Assembly (NCBI GenBank): GCA_963696585.1
Contig: CAVOKW010000035.1
Span: forward strand, 124,001-188,000
Direction: 5' to 3'
DNA: 64,000 nt
Source of the DNA: Parvibaculum sp963696585
GTDB lineage: Bacteria > Pseudomonadota > Alphaproteobacteria > Parvibaculales > Parvibaculaceae
Shown here: positions 15,519 through 24,229 of the stretch, piece by piece
How positions within the stretch are numbered: position 1 is the first letter of the stretch
Layout: each line of letters opens with the position of its first letter
Made by a program: the position numbers and the translations under genes
Notes under the pieces: generated by a model
The model's database searches: none
What the model was told of the DNA's origin: nothing
Seen by the model: only the letters and a program-made list of their open reading frames with translations

Positions 15519-17246
15519 ATGAGGCCGGGAAGACGGGCGGGGGCAGCCTTTGCGCTGACACTTACGATTTTGAGTTCCAACCTCAAGGCCGACGAGCAAG
15601 AGATACCGGCGCAAATGGCGCCAGTGGCAAGCGGCGGCGAGGTGATTGATCCCGCCCTTGTGACAACGCCGATGGTTTGGCGCTGGCGCATTACCAAGAC
15701 CGAGTGGAGTGCGAGCGATGAACGCGCCTATGGCGAGTTTGTGGCTGCGATCGGCAAGAGCGATTGCCACAAGGTCGATCAATGCCTGCAAAGCCCCGCC
15801 AATATCTATCGATCAAGCGATCCCAAGGGGGCCTATTATTTTTCAGACTGCGCGGACCTGCCCTATATGCTGCGCGCCTATTTTGCATGGAAAAATGGCT
15901 TGCCCTTTTCTTATGCCAGCGGCGTGGCCGCCGTTGGCGCGTCGCGTGATCTGCGCTATTCGCGCTATGGCAATTATGTCTTTGCGCGACAGGATGTCGT
16001 GGCGCCCGTTGAAGGCGCCTATCCCAATGCGCGCTCGGTGCTGAATACGCTCAACAATACAATATCGAGCGCGATGTTCCGCTACGCCCCGGGTTTGACA
16101 CGTGGCGAAGCGACCGACTTTTATCCCGTCAGGATTGCGCCGGGTTCCATTCGTCCGGGTACGGTTATTTATGACCCGAATGGCCATGTCGCGGTTGTCT
16201 ATGATGTCGATGATGAAGGGCGCATTCGTTTCATTGACGCCCATCCTGATAATTCCCTGACACGCGGCAATTACGGTCGGCGCTTTGTGCGTGCTTCGCC
16301 GCCCATGGGCGCAGGGTTCAAGAACTGGCGACCGTTGAAACTGGTCGGCGCCCGTCAGGGAGCCGATGGCACCTGGTATGGGGGGCGCATTGAAGCAACG
16401 CCCGACAAGGAGTTGCCGGATTGGTCGGATGAGCAGTTCTACGGCACAGTGACGCCCAGGCCCACCGGCTGGCAAAGCTCGGTCTTTGTCTATAAGGGGC
16501 AGGTCATGGATTATTATGACTATGTGCGTCATGCGAGCGCCGGACATGACATTGTCTATGATCCCGTTGAAGAGACGCGCAGCATGGTCGCAGGTCTCTG
16601 CGAGGATTTGCACTATCGCGTGCAGGCGGTCGATATCGCGATCAAGGCCGGTCTCGACAAGCAGGCGCAACCCTCACGTCTGCCGCCAAACATTTACGGC
16701 ACGGAGGGGGATTGGGAGACCTATTCGACTCCGTCACGTGATGCGCGTCTCAAGGTGTCGTTTCAGGAGCTGCATGATCAGGTCGCCAATTTTCTCGCGC
16801 TCTATGCCCAGAAAGCACCGGACATTGTTTATGCGGGAAATGACCTGAAGGGCGATTTGAAGCGCGCCTATATGGAAGAGACCAGGGCTTGCCGCATTGC
16901 CTATCAGGCAAGCAATGGCGAGACACGCGAAATGAGTTTTGAAGAGGTCAAGGCGCGGCTCTTTGCCATGTCCTTTGATCCTTATCATTGCATCGAGCGA
17001 CGCTGGGGCGCGACATCGGGGGCGGAACTTGCGACCTGTCAGGAAGATGGCTTGAAGCGCGCCTGGTATGAGGCGGAATCAAGATTGCGCAATCAGACAG
17101 AACGCACTTATGACGCGCGAATGGATTTTGATCTTGGTGATTTGCGCGGTCGCGTGCCCGGCATCGGGCAGGATGCGCCGCCTGCCATTGATGTGTTGTC
17201 ATTGCTGAACGACGGGCAGTCAAGCGAAGTTGCCGTGACGCCATAG
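15519..17246 (+). CDS. exported protein with Cys/His peptidase-like N-terminal region
   Basis: A 575-aa protein with a Sec-type signal peptide (hydrophobic stretch about 8-20). I cannot name the family. The region 100-245 looks like a papain-fold (NlpC/P60 or related) enzyme: Cys111 at the start of a helix in FSDCADLPYMLRAYFAWKN, His223 in DPNGHVAVVYDV on a predicted strand, and Asp240 in RFIDAHPDN, in the right order and spacing for a Cys-His-polar triad. Residues about 330-570 are helical, Tyr/Arg-rich and unassigned. A GGGGAAA site precedes the ATG. It could cut or amidate cell-wall or surface material in the periplasm. It converges on an outer-membrane barrel gene with 3 bp between stops. 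Confidence 0.8.
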   Translation: MRPGRRAGAAFALTLTILSSNLKADEQEIPAQMAPVASGGEVIDPALVTTPMVWRWRITKTEWSASDERAYGEFVAAIGKSDCHKVDQCLQSPANIYRSSDPKGAYYFSDCADLPYMLRAYFAWKNGLPFSYASGVAAVGASRDLRYSRYGNYVFARQDVVAPVEGAYPNARSVLNTLNNTISSAMFRYAPGLTRGEATDFYPVRIAPGSIRPGTVIYDPNGHVAVVYDVDDEGRIRFIDAHPDNSLTRGNYGRRFVRASPPMGAGFKNWRPLKLVGARQGADGTWYGGRIEATPDKELPDWSDEQFYGTVTPRPTGWQSSVFVYKGQVMDYYDYVRHASAGHDIVYDPVEETRSMVAGLCEDLHYRVQAVDIAIKAGLDKQAQPSRLPPNIYGTEGDWETYSTPSRDARLKVSFQELHDQVANFLALYAQKAPDIVYAGNDLKGDLKRAYMEETRACRIAYQASNGETREMSFEEVKARLFAMSFDPYHCIERRWGATSGAELATCQEDGLKRAWYEAESRLRNQTERTYDARMDFDLGDLRGRVPGIGQDAPPAIDVLSLLNDGQSSEVAVTP

Positions 17247-17249
17247 GCA

Positions 17250-18089
17250 TCAGAATTGCAACCACAAGCCGACGCGCCATGTCTTTTCATTAAGTGTTTC
17301 GCGGCCTGTAATGACGGTCTCATATCCTGCTTCGAGTGCAATGTTCCCGGCAATGTTTTGCACGAGCGACAGGCCGAGTTTTGTCGATTGGTAGAGACCG
17401 CCTGAGGCGTTGACGCTCAGGGCCGTGGTGTTCATGCTTTTGATGAGCAGCATGGTGTCTTGATAGGGTTTCAGGCCGAGCGTGACATCGGCGCGCACGA
17501 GATCAGGGGCGTTGCCAGTGCTTTTTGTATAACCGACTTCCTGGACTGAAAAAGCCTCAATGCCGAGGACGGGGGCCGAACGCGCCATGACGATGGCCAT
17601 TTCGCCATCCACATCGCCGCTATGGGGAGAGGAGGGATTGTCGCCTGAGGTTGTGCCATGGATGGTCGCAAGCGGCTGAAGCGAGAAAGTGGTTTCCTGC
17701 CAGTCGCCAAGGCAAAGTCGTGCACCCAATTTCAATCGGCTCATGCCCTCACTCGTGAAATGGTCGCCACGATAATTGGTGTCGTCGCGTGTCCATGCCA
17801 TCTCGTTGATGAGCGTCAGATTTTTACTCAAACCAAACTCGACATAGGGCGCAACTTCCCATTTTTTATAGGAACTGGCGGATTGTTTGTTGCCGGAGAT
17901 GCCATAGCGCGCATTGGCCTGGGTCGATGTGATCGGGACAATCACCTGCCAATGACCCTGGGCTTGTGGCCAGCCGCCAGCGGTTGCATCACTGGCAACC
18001 ATGCCCCATATCACGCTGACAAGCAGGGCCATCCATGACCTTTGGCGCCCCGTTTGTGTCACGAAAATCCCCATTTTGCCCTTGGGCAT
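17250..18089 (-). CDS. outer-membrane beta-barrel protein, XagA-like
   Basis: A 279-aa protein with a signal peptide (hydrophobic stretch about 19-33, likely cut at DATA-GG). The mature part opens with GGWPQAQGHWQVIVPI and then shows alternating strands such as WEVAPYVEFGLSKNLTLINEM, ending in WRVGLWLQF with a terminal Phe, the outer-membrane barrel signature. The pattern resembles the XagA family of uncharacterised surface proteins. The start could also be an internal ATG at 18074. It converges on the exported 575-aa protein gene. Confidence 0.8.
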   Translation of the reverse strand: MPKGKMGIFVTQTGRQRSWMALLVSVIWGMVASDATAGGWPQAQGHWQVIVPITSTQANARYGISGNKQSASSYKKWEVAPYVEFGLSKNLTLINEMAWTRDDTNYRGDHFTSEGMSRLKLGARLCLGDWQETTFSLQPLATIHGTTSGDNPSSPHSGDVDGEMAIVMARSAPVLGIEAFSVQEVGYTKSTGNAPDLVRADVTLGLKPYQDTMLLIKSMNTTALSVNASGGLYQSTKLGLSLVQNIAGNIALEAGYETVITGRETLNEKTWRVGLWLQF

Positions 18090-18159
18090 GGTGGCGATTT
18101 ACGGTTTACATGTAAAGCCGTTCGGTCCCCTGGCCGACCCACCCGAGAAAGATGTTTGA

Positions 18160-18735
18160 ATGTTAGTGCCTGAGATGATCGATCTGTTGCTGACGCGCCG
18201 TTCCGTGAAGGCGATGACCATGGTGGAGCCGGGGCCGGATGCGCAAGAGCGCGAGATCATCTTGCGTGCGGGTGCGCGTGTGCCCGATCACGGCAAGCTC
18301 GCGCCCTGGCGTTTCATCCTGTTCGAGGGAGAGACGCGGGCGGCCTTTGGCGATGTGTTGCGTCAGTCCTGGCTGGCAAGGGAATCTGGTGCAAGCGAAG
18401 ATCAGTTACAATTTGAGGCGCGGCGTTTTTTGCGAGCGCCGCTTGTCATTGCCGTTATTTCGCGCGTGACGCCGGGCATCAAGATACCGGAATGGGAGCA
18501 GACGCTTTCGGTCGGTGCTGTGTGCCAGAACATGCTGGTGGCGGCGACCGCGCTGGGCTATGGCGCGCAATGGCTGACAGAGTGGTATGCCTATGATGCA
18601 CAGGTCATGCGGGCACTCGATTTGGGGGAGAATGAGCGCGTGGCGGGCTATCTCTATTTCGGGCGGCCCAGCGTTCCCAACGACGAGCGACCGCGCCCGG
18701 TGCTTTCAGAAATCACGTCGTACTGGCAGGCTTGA
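18160..18735 (+). CDS. nitroreductase family FMN protein (YdjA-like)
   Basis: A 191-aa flavoprotein of the small single-domain nitroreductase group. RRSVK near residue 13 contacts FMN phosphate, DHGKLAPWRFILF (about 45-57) is the YdjA-type substrate loop, and the C-terminal part has VGAVCQNMLVAATALGYGAQWLTEW and GYLYFGRP, the second FMN-contacting region. Such enzymes reduce nitro-aromatics or quinones with NAD(P)H; the natural substrate is unknown. An ATG at 18175 is an alternative start. It converges with the small membrane-protein gene (1-bp gap). Confidence 0.9.
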   Translation: MLVPEMIDLLLTRRSVKAMTMVEPGPDAQEREIILRAGARVPDHGKLAPWRFILFEGETRAAFGDVLRQSWLARESGASEDQLQFEARRFLRAPLVIAVISRVTPGIKIPEWEQTLSVGAVCQNMLVAATALGYGAQWLTEWYAYDAQVMRALDLGENERVAGYLYFGRPSVPNDERPRPVLSEITSYWQA

Positions 18736-18736
18736 A

Positions 18737-19018
18737 TCAAAGGCCCTTGATGTCGCCATCCTGCACGCGCGCCATGAGCGCGGATTGATGCATGGCGACG
18801 CCGATCTTGCTTTTTTTCGATTTGCCGTTTTCATCCTGATGCGTGATTTCCATGTGAAAAATCTGCGCCCGGTTGTCCACGACGAATGAAACAAAGACAA
18901 TGAAGCAGAGCGCACCCACACTGAGCGAAGCCGAGGGGCTTTGCAGATAGATCAGACCGGTAATGACAAGGCCGCTTATCATGATGAAGAGGGCCAGGGC
19001 CGATTTGAAAGTGCTCAT
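18737..19018 (-). CDS. small two-helix membrane protein, unknown
   Basis: A 93-aa product with two hydrophobic segments (about 5-25 and 32-48) followed by a polar, Lys-rich tail (HQDENGKSKKSK). CGGAGC lies before the ATG, and the gene fits tightly between two others, supporting expression. No family recognised. It may serve as a small inner-membrane accessory protein; nothing in the context shows for what. Confidence 0.65.
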   Translation of the reverse strand: MSTFKSALALFIMISGLVITGLIYLQSPSASLSVGALCFIVFVSFVVDNRAQIFHMEITHQDENGKSKKSKIGVAMHQSALMARVQDGDIKGL

Positions 19019-19098
19019 GATCTTGCTCCGTCGGCAGGTTTTGCCGCTATATGAAACTATAGCTTGACTGGATCACAAACAGGAAATGTGAAGGTTTG

Positions 19099-19848
19099 AT
19101 GGCCGGATCGGACAAAAAGCGGCAGAACAACCTGGCGGCAGGCATTCAGGCCATCCTGTTTGACAAGGATGGCACGCTGTTCGATTTCCATTCGACATGG
19201 CTGCCGCTGCTGCGGGAAGCCGCCTCTCTGGCAGCGCGTGGCGATGAGGCGCTGATCCCGAAACTCATGGCGCTTGGCGGGCATGATGACTTGTCAGGGC
19301 GGATCGTGTCGGGGAGTGTGCTTGCTGCCGGGGATACGGTTGAACTCGTCGCCAGTTGGGCGTCCCATATTGAGGGCTGGCAGAAGGCCACTTTGGTCGA
19401 GCGGCTGGACGCGTTGTTTGCCACCAAGGGGCCGATCCGTGCGGCACCTGTGACGGAACTTCCACCGCTGATGCGACAGTTGAGAGCTCAGGGCTATCGG
19501 CTTGGACTGGCGACCAATGACACCGAGGCGGCAGCGCGCGCGACGATCGCGCGATTTGAAATCGACCCTTATTTTGATTTTCATTGCGGCTATGACAGCG
19601 GACATGGGTCGAAGCCGTTGCCCGGCATGGCGCATGCCTTTTGCGACACGGTTGGTCTGTCGCCTGAAAATATCGCGGTGGTGGGCGACAATGGTCATGA
19701 TCTGGAAATGGGCCATGCGGTCGGTGCAGGCCTGATCGTCGGTGTACTGACGGGCACGAGTGCGCATGCCGATCTCGCACCGCGCGCCGATGCTGTCATT
19801 CAAAGCATTGCCGAATTACCGGCGCTGCTGGCACAACGTCGGCTGTGA
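19099..19848 (+). CDS. HAD-family hydrolase (phosphoglycolate phosphatase-like)
   Basis: A 249-aa cytoplasmic phosphatase. The four HAD motifs are present: DKDGTLFD (nucleophile Asp22, acid/base Asp24), GLATND (motif II), the Lys of SKPLPGMA (motif III) and GDNGHDLEMGHAVGA (motif IV). A helical cap is inserted after motif I. The form resembles phosphoglycolate phosphatase and related phosphatases; the substrate is uncertain. GAAGG precedes the ATG. It converges on the TPR-oxygenase gene with 3 bp between them. Confidence 0.88.
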   Translation: MAGSDKKRQNNLAAGIQAILFDKDGTLFDFHSTWLPLLREAASLAARGDEALIPKLMALGGHDDLSGRIVSGSVLAAGDTVELVASWASHIEGWQKATLVERLDALFATKGPIRAAPVTELPPLMRQLRAQGYRLGLATNDTEAAARATIARFEIDPYFDFHCGYDSGHGSKPLPGMAHAFCDTVGLSPENIAVVGDNGHDLEMGHAVGAGLIVGVLTGTSAHADLAPRADAVIQSIAELPALLAQRRL

Positions 19849-19851
19849 TTA

Positions 19852-21270
19852 TCAGCGCCAGCTTATCGGACGAATATCGAAAGCAAGGCTGATGCGCTTG
19901 GTCTGACCGGTAAAGGGCAGGGTGCGATGAAAGAGATAAGAGGGGAAGAAGAAGGCGTCTCCCTCACGTGGCTCATAAGAAATTGTCACAGGTTCGAAGC
20001 GTGGTTTGAAATCGGGCGGAGGGCGACCAAACTCGATCCAGCCATCTTGTGACGTCTCGCCATCGCCAAGTGTTGAGGGCAGGGCGACGTAATAAACGCC
20101 GCTCATCCAGCCGCCGACATGAATATGCGAATGCTGGTGGCCTTGTTCGGCGAGCAACGTGCCCCAGAGGTCGATGCGATAATCGCGCGGGATCTGGCCG
20201 AGAAAGGCATGGCCGCGCTCAACGGTCAGCGTGTCGAAATGGGAATCGATGGCGCGGCGCAGGATTTTTTCAAAGGTGATGAAGGGTTCACGCGGATTGT
20301 CGAGCAGGAGACCCGTCTGGCCGCCACCACGCGTGGCCTTGCCTGCCGGTTCCCAGACCTGTGTTTCATCGGCAATCAGCGCCTCAGCCAGGGCGGCGTT
20401 GAAAGCGGCGAGGGAAGCGAAGCCCTCCGGCGTTTCCAGCGAGACGCGTTTCACCATCTTGCCGATTTCGGCACGCGTGCCCATGGGCATTTCGCCAAGG
20501 TCCTGGGCGCGGGCAAAGGGCAACCAGGCCGCAGCGCGGCGCTCGGGACCGAAGGCTGCCAGCGTGCGTTCAAAAATGCGCGCCGCTTCACCCGGATCGT
20601 CCAAACGCAGTTTGGTCATGCCGAGGCTCACATGGACCATGCCGTTCTTGGGATCAAGGGCCAGCGCTTTTTTATAGGCCGCTTCTGCGCCTTTCATGTC
20701 GCCTTTCTTTTGCAGCGCATTGCCGAGATTGCCATAGGCGGCGGCAGAGTCGGGATTGAGCGCAATCGCCTTGCCAAGCGCTTCGATGGACTGATCGAGA
20801 TTTTCCAGTCGCAGTTCAACAACGCCAAGCGCCATCCAGCTTGCGGCTTTTTCGGGGGCCAGTGCTGTCGCGGCGCCAAAGGCTTCGGCCGCCTCGGCGA
20901 AGCGTCCGGCGCGCTGATAGAGCTGGCCGAGGGTCGAGCGGATGGTTTCGTTCTGGGAGAAGACGCGGGCGGCATCTTCATAAAGTTTCAGCGCTTCGCC
21001 CCAGCGGTTGAGCTGTTGAAGGAGACGCCCCAGATTAAGCCAGGGCGTGGGGGTGGTCGGGTCGATGCCAAGCGAGCGGCGCAGCAGGGCTTCGGCCTGC
21101 GGCAACTCGCCTTTTTGGACGCAAAGCGAGGCGAGCAGGGCCATGACATCCTGATCGACAGGATTGGCGGTCAATGCGGCGCGGGCAGCCTCATAGGCCT
21201 TGCCTTTTTTACCCTGCTTCAGGAGATCGAGAATCTGCCGAGCCGGGGGTGTTGTTGGCGCGTCGCTCAT
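19852..21270 (-). CDS. TPR protein fused to a putative 2OG-Fe(II) oxygenase
   Basis: A 472-aa two-part protein. Residues about 10-270 are tandem TPR units: ALLASLCVQKGELPQAEALL, WLNLGRLLQQLNRWGEALKLY, AAYGNLGNALQKKGDMKGAE and more. The C-terminal part (about 330-470) fits the putative 2-oxoglutarate/Fe(II) dioxygenase family: HSHIHVGGWMSGVYYVALP gives metal-type His, DAFFFPSYLFHRTLPF the distal His, and KRISLAFDIRP the Arg that binds 2-oxoglutarate. The TPRs probably present a protein substrate to the oxygenase. The ATG at 21270 is chosen; a GTG at 21291 with GGGAAG upstream is possible. Confidence 0.85.
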   Translation of the reverse strand: MSDAPTTPPARQILDLLKQGKKGKAYEAARAALTANPVDQDVMALLASLCVQKGELPQAEALLRRSLGIDPTTPTPWLNLGRLLQQLNRWGEALKLYEDAARVFSQNETIRSTLGQLYQRAGRFAEAAEAFGAATALAPEKAASWMALGVVELRLENLDQSIEALGKAIALNPDSAAAYGNLGNALQKKGDMKGAEAAYKKALALDPKNGMVHVSLGMTKLRLDDPGEAARIFERTLAAFGPERRAAAWLPFARAQDLGEMPMGTRAEIGKMVKRVSLETPEGFASLAAFNAALAEALIADETQVWEPAGKATRGGGQTGLLLDNPREPFITFEKILRRAIDSHFDTLTVERGHAFLGQIPRDYRIDLWGTLLAEQGHQHSHIHVGGWMSGVYYVALPSTLGDGETSQDGWIEFGRPPPDFKPRFEPVTISYEPREGDAFFFPSYLFHRTLPFTGQTKRISLAFDIRPISWR

Positions 21271-21406
21271 CTGGTCTTGCTGTTCGTTCACTTGTCTTCC
21301 CGTCAGGTCGGTTGGGGCCCCAAACTGCACGGGCCGGGGCCTGGGGTCAATGGTTGGAATGTCAGCTTGGAATGTCACGCTGGACGGGCAGGGTTAACCT
21401 GCCAAT

Positions 21407-22771
21407 ATGGCGTCCCGTCCCTTCCTTGCAGCCGAGATCGTGACCGAAATGCCTCCCCTGCACCGACCGCAGTTTCGAGACGCCCTGATCGTCTGGGCCA
21501 AGATCGGACTCTTGAGCTTTGGCGGACCAGCGGGACAAATCGCCCTCATGCATCGCGTCCTGGTGGATGAGAAGAAATGGTTGCAGGAAGCCCAGTTTCT
21601 TCACGCGCTCAATTTCTGCATGTTGCTGCCGGGGCCGGAAGCGCAGCAGCTCGCGACCTATAGCGGCTGGTTGCTGCATGGCGTGAAGGGCGGACTGGCG
21701 GCGGGGCTGTTGTTCATTCTGCCCGGCGTCGTCGTCATGCTGGCGCTTTCGATGCTCTATGCGGCCTATGCCGATCTTGGGTTTGTCGCCGGGCTGTTCT
21801 TTGGCATCAAGGCGGCTGTCTTTGCTGTTGTCATTGAAGCGCTTATCCGCATTGCCAGGCGTGTCCTGAAAACACCGGCGCTATATTCGCTCTCCGTGGC
21901 ATCCTTCGTGGCGATTTTCTTTTTTGCGATGCCCTTCCCGATTGTCATTCTGGCGGCGGCGCTGGCCGGATCGCTTGGTGTGCATTTTGCGCCGGAAATA
22001 TTTGGTGTGCGTTCGATCGAGGACGAGCCAGAGATCGTGACGCAACGCGCGACAGTTGCGGGCACGCTTGGCACGATTGTCATCGGTGGCGGGCTATGGC
22101 TTGGACCCGTCGTGGCGCTGTTTCTTGTTTTCGGTTCGCAAAATGTATTTGTCCAGGAAGCCGTCTTTTTCAGCAAGATGGCGGTCGTCACATTTGGCGG
22201 TGCTTACGCGGTGCTGGCCTACGTGGCGCAGGAGGCGGTTCAGCATTTTGGCTGGCTGCAACCGGGTGAAATGCTGGATGGGCTGGGTCTGGCTGAAACA
22301 ACGCCCGGCCCCCTTATCATGGTGTTGCAGTTTGTCGGCTTTCTCGCGGCCTATCGCGCGACCAGTGGCATCGACCCGATGGTGGCGGGTGTGCTGGGCG
22401 CCCTGCTCACGACATGGGTGACCTTTGCGCCGTGCTTCTTGTGGATTTTTCTCGGCGCGCCCTATGTCGAGCGGCTGCGCAAAGTCCTATGGCTCAATGC
22501 CGCCCTGAGCGCCATCACGGCGGCTGTTGTCGGCGTGATCCTCAATCTCGCGCTCTGGTTTGGCCTGCATGTGCTATTTGCCAAGGTCACTCAAACGCAT
22601 GTCGGCATGTTGCGGCTTTGGTCACCTGAATGGGCGAGCCTTGACATGGGGGCCTTGGTGCTGAGCCTTGCGGCCATACTCGCCATGCTGCGCTTTCACA
22701 TGGGCATGATGCCGGTCCTTGCAACCTGCGCTGTCGCGGGCGTCGTGATGCGCAGCCTTATGGGCGTGTGA
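21407..22771 (+). CDS. chrA: chromate transporter ChrA, long two-domain form
   Basis: A 454-aa polytopic inner-membrane protein of the CHR family. It has two homologous halves, each with the family motifs: SFGGPAGQIALMH and LPGPEAQQLATYSGW in the first, TFGGAYAVLAYVAQEAV and TPGPLIMVLQFVGF in the second. It is expected to export chromate. It lies divergent from the TPR-oxygenase gene (136 bp apart), and its last 14 bp overlap the 3' end of the CoA-lyase gene on the opposite strand. No chrB regulator is adjacent. Confidence 0.93.
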   Translation: MASRPFLAAEIVTEMPPLHRPQFRDALIVWAKIGLLSFGGPAGQIALMHRVLVDEKKWLQEAQFLHALNFCMLLPGPEAQQLATYSGWLLHGVKGGLAAGLLFILPGVVVMLALSMLYAAYADLGFVAGLFFGIKAAVFAVVIEALIRIARRVLKTPALYSLSVASFVAIFFFAMPFPIVILAAALAGSLGVHFAPEIFGVRSIEDEPEIVTQRATVAGTLGTIVIGGGLWLGPVVALFLVFGSQNVFVQEAVFFSKMAVVTFGGAYAVLAYVAQEAVQHFGWLQPGEMLDGLGLAETTPGPLIMVLQFVGFLAAYRATSGIDPMVAGVLGALLTTWVTFAPCFLWIFLGAPYVERLRKVLWLNAALSAITAAVVGVILNLALWFGLHVLFAKVTQTHVGMLRLWSPEWASLDMGALVLSLAAILAMLRFHMGMMPVLATCAVAGVVMRSLMGV

Positions 22772-23633
22772 AACTTGCGGCACGCGCGATCAGGCGTTCA
22801 GCCTGACGCAAATGTGGACGATCAAGCATGGTGCCGTTGAGGCCGACGACGCCGACATCACCCGCTTCGGCAAAAACCGCGACGACAGCACGGGCATGGG
22901 TGAGCTCTTCCTCGGAAGGCGTGAAGACGCGATTGATGATTGCGACTTGCGCCGGATGAATGGCCATCTTGCCGGTGAAGCCATCACGCGCGGCATCGCG
23001 CGCCTGTTTTTCGAGGCCCGCTTCATCGCGATAATCGCCATAGATCGTATCGAGCGGATCAACACCCGCAGCAACAGCGCCAAGCAGCGTCAATGTGCGG
23101 GCGAGTTTATAGGGCTCGGTGTAGTTTCCCGCTTCGTCCTTGTTGTGGCGTGCGCCAAGGGCGGCGGCGAGATCTTCAGCCCCCCAGGAAAGGGCGGCCA
23201 GACGCGGGCTGGAGCCTGCATAGCTGCCAAGATTGAAAAGTGAGGCGGCGGTTTCCGTGGCAACACAGCATAGCCGCGTTGAGCCGCGTTCAATGTCAAA
23301 CTCGGCTTCAATCGCGTCAATGCGTGTGGCAATCCGGGCGACACAGGCGCCTGAGATGGTTTTGGGTATCATGATCATGTCGGGGCGTGCGGGAATGACC
23401 GCAAGCAGGTCCTCTTCCCACAAACCGCTATCCAGCGCATTGATGCGAATGATGAGTTTGGGGCCCTTGCGGTCGGCACGATGCAGGTAGCAACGGGCAC
23501 CCTTGCGAGCCTCGTCCTTGCGAGAAAGCGCAACTGAATCTTCCATATCAAGGATCAGCGCATCAGCGCCACTTTCAGCGCCTTTGGCGAGTTTCTTGTC
23601 GCTGTCGGCCGGTACGAAGAGGAGGGATCGCAT
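22758..23633 (-). CDS. HpcH/HpaI-type CoA ester lyase (CitE-like)
   Basis: A 291-aa TIM-barrel lyase. Family features: RSLLFVPADSDKKLAKG at the N-terminus, LDMEDSV (Mg2+ site region, about 28-34), Arg64 in IIRINAL, Glu127 in VATETAASLFNLGSY and Glu153/Asp154 in LSWGAEDLAAALGA. Relatives cleave malyl-, citramalyl- or 3-hydroxy-3-methylglutaryl-CoA. It starts 3 bp after the MaoC stop, so the two are surely cotranscribed and the lyase likely acts on the hydrated product of the MaoC enzyme. Itaconate or leucine-type dissimilation is a reasonable guess; the exact substrate is not shown by the sequence. Confidence 0.9.
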   Translation of the reverse strand: MRSLLFVPADSDKKLAKGAESGADALILDMEDSVALSRKDEARKGARCYLHRADRKGPKLIIRINALDSGLWEEDLLAVIPARPDMIMIPKTISGACVARIATRIDAIEAEFDIERGSTRLCCVATETAASLFNLGSYAGSSPRLAALSWGAEDLAAALGARHNKDEAGNYTEPYKLARTLTLLGAVAAGVDPLDTIYGDYRDEAGLEKQARDAARDGFTGKMAIHPAQVAIINRVFTPSEEELTHARAVVAVFAEAGDVGVVGLNGTMLDRPHLRQAERLIARAASFTRP

Positions 23634-23636
23634 GCC

Positions 23637-24107
23637 TCAGGCCTTTGTGGTTTCTGGCGCACGGGCATGCATGAATGCCTGACGCGTGCAGGAGGCAACT
23701 TCCTCATTGTGCTGATTGAAGGCCTTGTGTTCGAAGGTGACGATGCCTGCCATGGGCCGAGAGCCGGAGCGGCGTTTGGCAAGGACGCGGGTTTCAACAT
23801 GCAGCGTGTCACCCTGAAAGACAGGCTTTGGAAAAACCACATCGCTCATGCCGAGATTGGCAATCGTCGTGCCATGGGTTGTGTCATGCACGGAGATGCC
23901 GATCATCAGGCCGAGGGTGAAGAGACTGTTGACCAGCGGTTTGCCGAACTCGGTGTGCCGGGCGGCATAATCATGATCGAGGTGCAGGGCGGCCGGATTC
24001 ATCGTCATGGTCGTGAAGAGAACATTGTCCGTCTCCGTCACCGTGCGTGTGATGGCATGGTGGAAGACCTGTCCGTCCTCAAAATCCTCAAAGTAAAGTC
24101 CCGGCAT
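23637..24107 (-). CDS. MaoC-family enoyl-CoA hydratase
   Basis: A 156-aa hot-dog-fold hydratase. The catalytic region is the variant MNPAALHLDHDYA (Asn37, Pro38, His42, Asp44), which replaces the usual GDxNPIH and is the form seen in single-domain MaoC proteins encoded beside CitE-like lyases. LVNSLFTLGLMIGISVHDTT and VFPKPVFQGDTLHVET complete the fold. The ATG at 24107 is chosen because AAGGGG precedes it. It is the first gene of a two-gene unit with the CoA lyase and divergent from an acyl-CoA dehydrogenase. Confidence 0.9.
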   Translation of the reverse strand: MPGLYFEDFEDGQVFHHAITRTVTETDNVLFTTMTMNPAALHLDHDYAARHTEFGKPLVNSLFTLGLMIGISVHDTTHGTTIANLGMSDVVFPKPVFQGDTLHVETRVLAKRRSGSRPMAGIVTFEHKAFNQHNEEVASCTRQAFMHARAPETTKA

Positions 24108-24229
24108 TCGTTCATTCCCCTTGTCAGCCCGCCTTGTCGCTCCGAAGATAGGGTGTCGCTTTGGGCCTGTTGGGGTCAGCTTATAGCGCAAAAATTAAAA
24201 ACGCTAAAAATGAGCAGGGCAGGCGGGGA

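Noticed and set aside
20119..21570. 483-aa plus-strand open frame
   Set aside because: Antisense to the TPR-oxygenase gene, whose TPR and oxygenase motifs are clear.
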